This document shows, in pieces, positions 6,767-13,009 of a DNA stretch of 13,470 bases. The DNA lies in NCBI GenBank assembly GCA_009778425.1, contig WRJU01000226.1, forward strand, positions 1 through 13,470, read 5' to 3'. Made by a program: the position numbers and the translations under genes. The notes beneath the pieces were generated by a model that made no database searches, was not told the origin of the DNA, and was given only the letters and a program-made list of their open reading frames with translations. The DNA comes from Pseudomonadota bacterium. GTDB taxonomy: Bacteria > Pseudomonadota > Gammaproteobacteria > Burkholderiales > Rhodocyclaceae. Position 1 is the stretch's first letter. Each line of letters starts with the position of its first letter.

Positions 6767-6830
6767 GCCTGCTTGGGATTTGAGGCTTTAGAGTTTGGTC
6801 GCTCTTTCAAATCCTGAGTAGGCTTTTTTT
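6767..6830 (+). terminator. intrinsic terminator after the receptor gene
   Basis: A 17-bp stem forms between 6767-6783 and 6807-6823 with every position paired (three G-U pairs), around a 23-base loop. Seven T residues follow at 6824-6830. It lies 14 bases after the receptor stop and separates the receptor transcript from the cytochrome/ABC operon, or limits read-through into it. Confidence 0.8.
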
Positions 6831-6857
6831 GCTGATTGCTTCCCAGGTTCGAGGCTC

Positions 6858-6877
6858 ATGTGATCTGACCATAACAT
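6858..6877. promoter_or_regulatory. imperfect inverted repeat upstream of the second operon
   Basis: ATGTGAT, six bases, ATAACAT: six of seven positions are symmetrical. It lies between the terminator and the ribosome site of the cytochrome gene, in the only space where a promoter for the second operon could be regulated. It does not match the ModE or FNR consensus, and I cannot name a factor. Confidence 0.2.
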
Positions 6878-6897
6878 CTGATTTTCCGGAGGCCTTT

Positions 6898-7722
6898 ATG
6901 AATGAATCTACATTGAAAAACTGGCGGCTCAAGATAACCGTTCTGGCGATGATCCTCGGGTCAGGCCAAGTGCTTGCCGCCGATGGTTTTGAACTTGCAC
7001 AAACGAACGGCTGCTTCGTCTGCCATCAGGCGACGACCAAGCGGATTGGGCCATCCTTTAGCGACATAGCGAAAAAGTATGCCGGAAATAAAAACGCCGC
7101 CACCCAGCTTTCTACATATATCGTTAAAGGGACGGAGCCGAATGGATCAGGCTGGCAGGCTGAAGACAAGGCAACGTTGCCCCACATGCCAGCCAATACT
7201 GCTGTGACGCCGCAAAATGGGCTGATACTCGCCAAATGGGTTCTGAATGAAGCGGGCAAAGCAACCGACAAGGCGAAATTCGTCACCAACAAGGTCTCTG
7301 TCATCGGCCAGGTCAAGCAGCCGCTTGAGCTGAGTATCGACGACTTGCAGAAATTTCCAGCCCTGCAAGTAAAAATGATGCCGCACGGCTCCCTTTCCAA
7401 AGAAAAACCGGTTCCGATTCTCGTCAAAGGGGTACTGCTCCGCGATATTCTGGAAAAAGCAACGATCCAGACTGACAGCCCTTACGATGTCAAGAAGAGC
7501 GCCATCCTCATCACTGCCTCCGACGGCTACCGGATCATCTTTTCATGGCCCGAAGTGTTTTATTCGCCCATTGGCGAAGGCGTAATGTTGTTCTTTGAAA
7601 AAGACGGAAAACCGCTGGCTGACGACGAGGGAAGAATCGCACTGGGCTCGCTTCGCGACAACGGCAACTATCGTTATATGAAATGGGTCAAGTCGATTGA
7701 GGTTCGCACAATAGCCGATTGA
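6898..7722 (+). CDS. periplasmic cytochrome c fused to a sulfite-oxidase-like (molybdopterin-binding-type) domain
   Basis: A 274-residue product. The signal peptide ends near LAA (26-28). A class I cytochrome c domain follows, with heme motif Cys39-x-x-Cys42-His43 (CFVCH), GPSFSDIAKKYAG, and a likely axial Met97 in HMPAN. Residues about 132-270 look like the core of the oxidoreductase molybdopterin-binding (SUOX) fold: GVLLRDILEKA, ILITASDGYRIIFSWPEVF, LFFEKDGKPLADDEGRIAL and YMKWVKSIEV. The only cysteines are the two heme cysteines, so the Cys that ligates Mo in sulfite oxidase is absent and the domain is probably not a standard molybdoenzyme. ATG 6898 was chosen for its GGAGG site (6888-6892). 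It heads an operon with an ABC importer. A redox, sensing or metal-handling role in the periplasm is inference. Confidence 0.82.
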   Translation: MNESTLKNWRLKITVLAMILGSGQVLAADGFELAQTNGCFVCHQATTKRIGPSFSDIAKKYAGNKNAATQLSTYIVKGTEPNGSGWQAEDKATLPHMPANTAVTPQNGLILAKWVLNEAGKATDKAKFVTNKVSVIGQVKQPLELSIDDLQKFPALQVKMMPHGSLSKEKPVPILVKGVLLRDILEKATIQTDSPYDVKKSAILITASDGYRIIFSWPEVFYSPIGEGVMLFFEKDGKPLADDEGRIALGSLRDNGNYRYMKWVKSIEVRTIAD

Positions 7723-7743
7723 CCCGCCCCGTCCGAGGATATC

Positions 7744-8292
7744 GTGAGCGTAAACGAGACACCCCATGAAGTCTCAAGGCTTCCCATTGCCGCCATCGTC
7801 CATTCGGAACATGGCGTAACCGACAACCTGCTGGCCGAGTTTGCATTCGGCCTGCGCCGGGACGGCTGGCGCGTGCAAGGTCTGGTCCAACAAGAGAGAG
7901 GCGGGCATGGCAAAGCGGCAACCATGCTCGTCGATCTCGAAAACAAAAAGTGCTACCCGCTGTTCCAGAACCTCGGTTCGGGTTCGGACTCATGCAGTCT
8001 TGACCATACCAGCGTAGCAGCCGCAAGCATCGCCTTACGGGAAGTGCTGCTTCAGCAGCCAGACCTTGCCGTTGCCAACCGTTTTGGCGCACTCGAAGCC
8101 AATGGCAAAGGGCTGATGGCCGAAATACTGGCCATCATCTCAAACGGTATTCCGCTGATTACGGTCGTATCGAGCGATTACCTGATGGATTGGCGCTTGT
8201 TCACCGGCTATGCCGGAGTTGAACTGCCGCCCGAAATGGAAGCGCTGCAAAACTGGTTTGCCAGCATTCAACCTCGGAAGCCGTCCCCGTGA
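7744..8292 (+). CDS. DUF2478 family protein
   Basis: A 182-residue cytoplasmic protein starting at GTG 7744 with GAGGA at 7735-7739. The pattern fits DUF2478: an N-terminal strand IAAIVHSEHGVTDNLLAEF, then GWRVQGLVQQ, a middle CSLDHTSVAAAS, then DLAVANRFGALEANGKGL, and a GIPLITVVSSDYL strand. The fold is probably an NTPase-like alpha/beta layer, but no intact P-loop is visible, so ATP hydrolysis is doubtful. From memory, members of this family are often found beside molybdenum transport genes, which would fit the ModE context; its biochemical role is unknown. The stop TGA overlaps the start of the binding-protein gene as GTGA, so the two are translationally coupled. Confidence 0.7.
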   Translation: MSVNETPHEVSRLPIAAIVHSEHGVTDNLLAEFAFGLRRDGWRVQGLVQQERGGHGKAATMLVDLENKKCYPLFQNLGSGSDSCSLDHTSVAAASIALREVLLQQPDLAVANRFGALEANGKGLMAEILAIISNGIPLITVVSSDYLMDWRLFTGYAGVELPPEMEALQNWFASIQPRKPSP

Positions 8293-9350
8293 AGCGCCGC
8301 ACCCTGCTTCGCGCCCTGGCTTATGCCTCTTTGCTGGCTCCGTTTGGCGGCATCAGAGCCATCGCGCAATCTACGAAACCGAGCCTCATCACAGCATTCG
8401 GGCACGTACCGCCGCCATCGGACATCAAGCGCATATTTGCCGCAGGCGGCCCCGCCAGCGTGTTGCTTGCGGTACTTGCGCCGCACAAGATGCTCGGCTG
8501 GCCGTCACAGATGTCTTCCAAAGTACTCGACGCGCTCGGTTCCCCGCTACGCGACCTGCCCGTGCTAGGGCGATTGTCCGGGCGCGGCAGCACGATACCG
8601 ACTGAAACCCTGCTTGCCCTCAAACCCGACCTGATTCTCGATGCAGGCAGCGTCGATGACACCTATTTATCGACCGCGCAACGTGTCACCGAGCAAACGG
8701 GCATTCCATATGTTGTGATTGAAGGCCGTCTGGCCGACAGCGCGCGCCAGTTGCTTGAGGCCGGACGCCTGCTCGGTGCCGAGGCGCGCGGCAACGCTTT
8801 GGCCGACTACGCCGAAGAAATCCTGTCAAGCGCCGCGCGCGTCCGCAAAGCCATACCCCTGGAAAAACGTCCACGCGTCTATTACGGACGAGGTCAGGAA
8901 GGGCTGGAGACCGGCATGGTTGGATCGCTCCATATGGAAGCCATAGACATCGCTGGCGGCTATAACGTGGCGGCGCAAGGCGGGGAAAAAATCGGGATCG
9001 CCCGTGTTTCGCTCGAACAGATCATTGGCTGGGCGCCCGAGGTCATCCTCACCCAGGACGGCAACTTCGCCACCCGCATACTGGAAGACCCGCTATGGCG
9101 CACCATTCCCGCTGTGCAGACAAAGCGCGTCTACTGTGCACCGACCATCCCGTTCGGTTGGCTGGACGTTCCCCCAAGCATCAACCGCCTTGCCGGTGTG
9201 ATCTGGTTGCTCGCCCATTTGCACAGCGTTGGGAAAGATGATCTGGAACGCAAGACAGCCGAATTCAACCGGCTGTTCTACGGCATTGAACACGCGTCGA
9301 ACACAATCCCCGGCCTGAAAACCGGGGGGACTCAAAGACGAACGCAATGA
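8289..9350 (+). CDS. periplasmic substrate-binding protein of a type II (FecB/BtuF/MolA-like) ABC importer
   Basis: A 353-residue product. It begins at GTG 8289, which overlaps the previous stop. The N-terminal KRRTLLRALAYASLLAPF is signal-peptide-like, and the RRTLL sequence suggests Tat export. The body shows the class III binding-protein pattern of two alpha/beta lobes joined by a long helix: TETLLALKPDLILDAG, GIPYVVIEG, LLEAGRLLGAE, then EQIIGWAPEVILTQDGNF and PFGWLDVPPSINRLAG. The family carries iron-siderophores, B12 or heme, and in Haemophilus MolA, molybdate/tungstate. The ModE-linked setting makes a molybdenum ligand plausible but not proven. The last residues (IPGLKTGGT) are encoded by a palindromic repeat at 9308-9333. 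It overlaps the permease gene by ATGA. Confidence 0.85.
   Translation: MKRRTLLRALAYASLLAPFGGIRAIAQSTKPSLITAFGHVPPPSDIKRIFAAGGPASVLLAVLAPHKMLGWPSQMSSKVLDALGSPLRDLPVLGRLSGRGSTIPTETLLALKPDLILDAGSVDDTYLSTAQRVTEQTGIPYVVIEGRLADSARQLLEAGRLLGAEARGNALADYAEEILSSAARVRKAIPLEKRPRVYYGRGQEGLETGMVGSLHMEAIDIAGGYNVAAQGGEKIGIARVSLEQIIGWAPEVILTQDGNFATRILEDPLWRTIPAVQTKRVYCAPTIPFGWLDVPPSINRLAGVIWLLAHLHSVGKDDLERKTAEFNRLFYGIEHASNTIPGLKTGGTQRRTQ
9308..9333. repeat. GC-rich hairpin repeat within the binding-protein 3' end
   Basis: CCCCGG (9308-9313) and CCGGGG (9322-9327) pair, and the unit continues GGACTC. It matches the hairpin after ddh (585-614): CCCCGGCC, a four-base CGAA/TGAA loop, a right arm, then ACTC. Here the repeat is translated and forms the C-terminal tail of the binding protein. 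Confidence 0.5.
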
Positions 9351-10375
9351 GCACAAAAAATGCTGCCTTGCCGCCGGTTCCCGCGTATCTGTTTGCCTTG
9401 CTGGGCATCGTGGCAATCTTCATGGCCGCCTTTGCCTTTGGAAAATATCCGATCTCAATAGTCGATTTACTGCGCTCCATCTTCGCCCGCCTGACGGGAG
9501 CAGATGCAGAACTGCCGGAAGCCATTGAGATCGTCATCTGGAACATCCGCCTGCCCCGCATTGTTGCCGGCATGCTGATCGGAGCTGCTCTGGCTGCCGC
9601 AGGGGCGGCCTACCAGAACATGTTCCGCAACCCGCTGGTGTCGCCGGACATCCTCGGCGTGTCTGCCGGAGCCGGTTTCGGCGCTACGATTGGGATTTTT
9701 TTCGGCTTGCCGCTGACAGTCATACAAGTCCTCGCCTTTGTGTGCGGGCTGGCCGCCGTTGGCGTCGTATATGGTGTTTCCGGACTGGTGCGTCGGCACG
9801 ACCCGGTTCTCGTCCTGGTGCTTGCGGGCATTGCCGTCGGCACCTTGCTCAATGCGGGCGTCTCGCTGCTCAAAATCCTCTCGGACCCACATTCGCAGCA
9901 ACTCAGCAACATCGTTTTCTGGCTGCTTGGCAGCCTGAACGGTGTCAATTCACGCGATCTCGCATCGGCTGTGCCGCTCGTCCTCATCGGGCTTGTGCCA
10001 ATGATCTTGCTGCGCTGGCGCGTCAACCTCCTCAGCCTGCCGGACGAAGAAGCAGCGGCTCTCGGTATCGAAGTCGCCCGCCTGCGGATGGTTTTGATTA
10101 TCGCGGCAACATTGGTGACGGCTACCGTCGTTTCGATTGCAGGCATCGTCGGATGGGTCGGTCTCGTCGTTCCGCATGCCGCGCGTTTTCTGGTCGGCCC
10201 GAATTTTTCCAGGCTCTTGCCCGCATCGCTCCTGCTCGGGGCTGGCTTTGTCGTTGGCACCGACATCCTGGCACGGACGCTGGTCGTCATCGAACTGCCG
10301 CTTGGCATCGTCACCGCAATGGTTGGCGCTCCGTTTTTCCTTTATCTGCTGGCGCATACCGGAAAAACAGAATGA
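9347..10375 (+). CDS. FecCD/BtuC/MolB-family ABC transporter permease
   Basis: A 342-residue inner-membrane protein with about ten hydrophobic segments. It has the conserved family signature RLPRIVAGMLIGAALAAAGA, then YQNMFRNPLVSPDILGVSAG (about 69-110). Later come LALAGI-like LVLAGIAVGTLLNAG, FWLLGSLN and GWVGLVVPHAARFLVGPN, the segment that includes the coupling region to the ATPase. Two copies would form the pore. The start ATG 9347 overlaps the TGA of the binding protein, and its own TGA overlaps the ATPase start, so the three are translated as a unit. The length is normal for the family. Confidence 0.92.
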   Translation: MSTKNAALPPVPAYLFALLGIVAIFMAAFAFGKYPISIVDLLRSIFARLTGADAELPEAIEIVIWNIRLPRIVAGMLIGAALAAAGAAYQNMFRNPLVSPDILGVSAGAGFGATIGIFFGLPLTVIQVLAFVCGLAAVGVVYGVSGLVRRHDPVLVLVLAGIAVGTLLNAGVSLLKILSDPHSQQLSNIVFWLLGSLNGVNSRDLASAVPLVLIGLVPMILLRWRVNLLSLPDEEAAALGIEVARLRMVLIIAATLVTATVVSIAGIVGWVGLVVPHAARFLVGPNFSRLLPASLLLGAGFVVGTDILARTLVVIELPLGIVTAMVGAPFFLYLLAHTGKTE

Positions 10376-11136
10376 ACGTCATCGAGGCGCGCGCCCTGAG
10401 CATCGGTTATGGCCGGAAAGTGGTCATGAATTCGCTCGCGTTCAACGTCAAGGCCGGTGAAGTGCTTTGCTTGCTAGGGCCAAACGGCGGTGGCAAGACG
10501 ACCCTGTTCAAGACCCTGCTCGGCCTGTTGCCGCCGCTGTCGGGTGAAGTGCATGTACTTGGTGAGGCTATCGCCGGTTGGTCTCGTCTGGCCTTTGCAC
10601 AGCGCGTCGCTTATATGCCGCAAGCGCATGCCGGAATATTTCCCTTTACCGTCAACGAAATCGTGCTGATGGGACGTACCGCGCGCATCGGGCGCTTTGC
10701 CATTCCCTCCAGGCACGACCGCAAAATTGCCGCAGACTGCCTGGAGATGCTTGGAATCGCCCACCTGGGCGAGTGCATTTATACGGCGATCAGTGGAGGC
10801 GAACGCCAACTGGCATTGATTGCGCGCGCCCTGGCGCAGCAACCGACAGTGCTGGTGATGGACGAACCGACCGCCAGCCTCGATTTTGGCAACCAGATTC
10901 GCATCCTTGGGCACATTGGCCGATTGCGCGACCAGGGAATCACCATCCTGATGTCGACCCATCAGCCGGAACACGCCCTGCGCGTCGCCGACCGCATCGC
11001 ACTGCTTGCGCCCGGAAGCATCGCAGGAATCGGCACTCCCAGGGACATCGCCACGCCAGACAAGCTGGCCGCGCTCTACAGCGTCACCGAAGATGAAATC
11101 ACCGCCTATCTCCCTACTCGCGCCCTGCTCAACTGA
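10372..11136 (+). CDS. ABC transporter ATP-binding protein (FecE/BtuD/MolC-like)
   Basis: A 254-residue ATPase that powers the FecCD-type importer. Walker A is GPNGGGKT (36-43), Q-loop Gln84 in YMPQ, signature SGGER (141-145, with Glu in place of the common Gln), Walker B LVMDEP (161-166) and the switch His197 in STHQ. ATG 10372 overlaps the permease stop as ATGA. An open frame extends far upstream within the permease gene, but it is only an antiphase reading and has no domain content. Nineteen bases separate it from the methyltransferase. Confidence 0.93.
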   Translation: MNVIEARALSIGYGRKVVMNSLAFNVKAGEVLCLLGPNGGGKTTLFKTLLGLLPPLSGEVHVLGEAIAGWSRLAFAQRVAYMPQAHAGIFPFTVNEIVLMGRTARIGRFAIPSRHDRKIAADCLEMLGIAHLGECIYTAISGGERQLALIARALAQQPTVLVMDEPTASLDFGNQIRILGHIGRLRDQGITILMSTHQPEHALRVADRIALLAPGSIAGIGTPRDIATPDKLAALYSVTEDEITAYLPTRALLN

Positions 11137-11154
11137 GAAGGAGACCTCCGTTCC

Positions 11155-11949
11155 ATGACAATCGCTGCCATTGACTTCTCTCGTCTATATCGTGACCACA
11201 TGATGATGGCCGGTAAGGCAAAACCGGACAGTGCCTGGGACGCACGTGCATCCGGCATGAATCGGAAAACAGTAAAAGGGCGATATGCGGACGAATTCAT
11301 TTCGCGCATGGATCTGAGCGGCGCACGCACCCTGCTGGATGTCGGCTGCGGCCCCGGCACCATCTGTTTGCCGCTGGCTACACGGCTTGAGCGCGTCATC
11401 GGCCTGGATTACAGCAAGGGCATGCTTGACGAACTGAAGGAAAACATCGCAACACTGGGCATCACCAACGCCGACACCCTGCATCTGGCTTGGGAAGACG
11501 ACTGGTCGGAAGTGCCCGAATGCGACATCGTCGTCGCTTCGCGCTCCACCCAGGTGCAGGACATCGGTGCTGCGCTGGCAAAGCTCAACGCCAAGGCGAA
11601 GAAGCGCGTCTATCTCACGCATCTGGTCGGCGGGAATTTCATCGACCCGAGGATTCTCGATGCCATTGGCCGCAAACCGCAGCCGGTGTCCGACTACATC
11701 TACCTGCTCAATATCCTGCACAGCCGGAATATCCACCCTCGGCTTGACTACCTCGAAAACGAAGGCCCCCTTTCTGGCATCACCGACTTCGATGAACTCC
11801 TGCAACGAATAACTTGGTCGCTGGGCGAACTCGACACGAACGAATGCGTCCGGCTGCAAACGTGGTTTACAGGAATCATGGCAAACGGCGGCCTCAAAAC
11901 AAGCATGCGCTGGGCTTTCATCTCCTGGGAGAAAACAGGCGGCAGTTGA
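11155..11949 (+). CDS. class I SAM-dependent methyltransferase
   Basis: A 264-residue protein. The SAM-binding motif I is LDVGCGPG (61-68), followed by the acidic end of strand 2 at Asp85 in GLDYS and a motif II-like ECDIVVASRS. The N-terminus (DFSRLYRDHMMMAGK, AWDARA) precedes the fold and may cap the active site. AAGGAG at 11138-11143, 11 bases before the ATG, sits at the end of the ATPase gene, so it is probably in the same operon. The substrate is not evident. Options are an organic ligand that carries the imported metal, or a small metabolite; both are inference. It is not an rRNA methyltransferase of a kind I recognise. Confidence 0.8.
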   Translation: MTIAAIDFSRLYRDHMMMAGKAKPDSAWDARASGMNRKTVKGRYADEFISRMDLSGARTLLDVGCGPGTICLPLATRLERVIGLDYSKGMLDELKENIATLGITNADTLHLAWEDDWSEVPECDIVVASRSTQVQDIGAALAKLNAKAKKRVYLTHLVGGNFIDPRILDAIGRKPQPVSDYIYLLNILHSRNIHPRLDYLENEGPLSGITDFDELLQRITWSLGELDTNECVRLQTWFTGIMANGGLKTSMRWAFISWEKTGGS

Positions 11950-11992
11950 ACACATTTCGCCCGATTTTTTTGCCACCGTAACTTAGACGACT
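11941..11992 (+). repeat. duplicated leader, copy 1 (before the TauE/SafE gene)
   Basis: The segment starts GGCAGTTGAACACAT, contains a T-run and CCACCGTA, then ACGAC, and ends at the ATG of the TauE/SafE gene. It can be aligned through its length with 12815-12874, which precedes the small frame at 12875. Its first bases are the end of the methyltransferase gene. Confidence 0.55.
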
Positions 11993-12793
11993 ATGACTAT
12001 ATGCAGGCGCAATGCCCAAGGGTTTCTGGCTGGTTCGATTGTCGGCACGCTGGGTGGCCTGATTGGCCTTGGTGGCGCTGAGTTTCGTCTGCCGGTACTG
12101 GTGGGACTGTTTCGGCTTGCCACGCTTGAGGCCGTCATTCTCAATAAAGCCATGAGCTTGGTCGTCGTGGGAGCCGCTCTTCTGTTCCGGAGCCGCACGA
12201 TTTCGCTTGCTCTCCTGACGGAGCATCTTGATGTTGTCGCCAACTTGCTTTCCGGTAGTCTGATCGGCGCATGGTGGGCCGCAGGCCACGCCATCAAGCT
12301 GCCCCGGCGTTGGCTCAACCGCATCATCATGGTATTGCTGGTGGGACTGGCGCTGGTGATGCTGGTCGAAGCCTGGGCCGACAACCATGACGGAGGTACG
12401 GCGCTATTTGAAGCCGGTTTACTGCGTATCGTTGCAGGGGTAATTGCTGGTTTTGGGATTGGAGTTGTCGCCGCTTTGCTGGGCGTAGCCGGAGGTGAAT
12501 TGCTGATCCCCACCATCGTGCTGCTCTACGGGCTGAACATCAAGATTGCCGGTAGCCTCTCGCTGATGGTAAGCCTGCCCACGATGATTGTCGGCTTTTC
12601 CCGCTACAGCAGTTCCGATTCCTTTGCTGTGCTACGCAAGGAGCGGGGCTTGGGAGTGTGGATGGCAATTGGCTCCATCCTCGGCGCGGCTCTGGGTGGC
12701 GTATTGCTTGGGCTGGTTCCAACCCGCCTGTTGCTGATTCTACTCGGCGTGATCCTGTTTGTTTCAGCTATCAAGACGTTCCAACATGCGTGA
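11993..12793 (+). CDS. TauE/SafE (TSUP) family membrane protein
   Basis: A 266-residue protein with about eight hydrophobic segments in two related halves, as in the TauE/SafE family. Each half begins with a glycine-rich helix: GTLGGLIGLGGAEFRLPVLV near residues 18-37 and VVAALLGVAGGELLIPTIV near 160-180. The family moves sulfite, sulfoacetate or other organosulfur or oxyanion compounds, and many members have no known substrate. Here it follows the methyltransferase after 43 bases without a clear ribosome site. It may export or import a small anion related to the molybdenum system, such as sulfite or an oxyanion, but nothing in the sequence decides this. Confidence 0.8.
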   Translation: MTICRRNAQGFLAGSIVGTLGGLIGLGGAEFRLPVLVGLFRLATLEAVILNKAMSLVVVGAALLFRSRTISLALLTEHLDVVANLLSGSLIGAWWAAGHAIKLPRRWLNRIIMVLLVGLALVMLVEAWADNHDGGTALFEAGLLRIVAGVIAGFGIGVVAALLGVAGGELLIPTIVLLYGLNIKIAGSLSLMVSLPTMIVGFSRYSSSDSFAVLRKERGLGVWMAIGSILGAALGGVLLGLVPTRLLLILLGVILFVSAIKTFQHA

Positions 12794-12814
12794 TAACGGA
12801 GTGCAGATGCGAGC

Positions 12815-12874
12815 GGCGGTTGAACCCATCCCGGCCTTTTTTCCACCGTACTGACCAAACGACATATCAACATC
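12815..12874 (+). repeat. duplicated leader, copy 2 (before the small frame at 12875)
   Basis: GGCGGTTGAACCCAT, a run of six T, CCACCGTA, ACGAC and an ATG align in order with 11941-11992 and its following ATG. Sequence identity is clear at the ends and around CCACCGTA, with small insertions elsewhere. It suggests duplication of a gene junction, or a shared regulatory leader. Confidence 0.5.
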
Positions 12875-12985
12875 ATGAACACAGCTACCCTGCTATCCGA
12901 ACTGCACGCCACCGCGCTTGAACGGCTTGGCCCGGAGGCCGAAACGGTGGGGCGTGTCACCTTGCGCCTTTCACCCGGAACATGA
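12875..12985 (+). CDS. 36-residue frame, probable truncated gene fragment
   Basis: The translation begins MNTATLLSELHATALERLG and ends RVTLRLSPGT. The helix-rich N-terminus looks like the opening of a longer protein; a DUF364/DUF4213-type putative metal-chelation protein is one possibility, but the resemblance is too short to decide. Its TGA overlaps an ATG of an 8-codon frame (12982-13008), which ends one base before the tonB ATG. After the TGA the same reading frame is open straight into tonB. It is either a decayed gene or a small translated leader coupled to tonB. Confidence 0.35.
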   Translation: MNTATLLSELHATALERLGPEAETVGRVTLRLSPGT

Positions 12986-13009
12986 GCATTCTGGACATGG
13001 CATGCTGAA

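Noticed and set aside
6829..6897. Upstream extension of the cytochrome gene
   Set aside because: It starts inside the T-tract of the terminator and would bury the signal peptide; GGAGG before ATG 6898 decides the start.
9742..10371. Long open frame upstream of and in phase with the ATPase
   Set aside because: It overlaps the permease gene in another frame, has an arginine-rich composition typical of GC-rich shadow frames, and no domain content.
11185..11976. 263-residue minus-strand frame opposite the methyltransferase
   Set aside because: Antisense shadow of a clear methyltransferase gene; no recognisable motifs.
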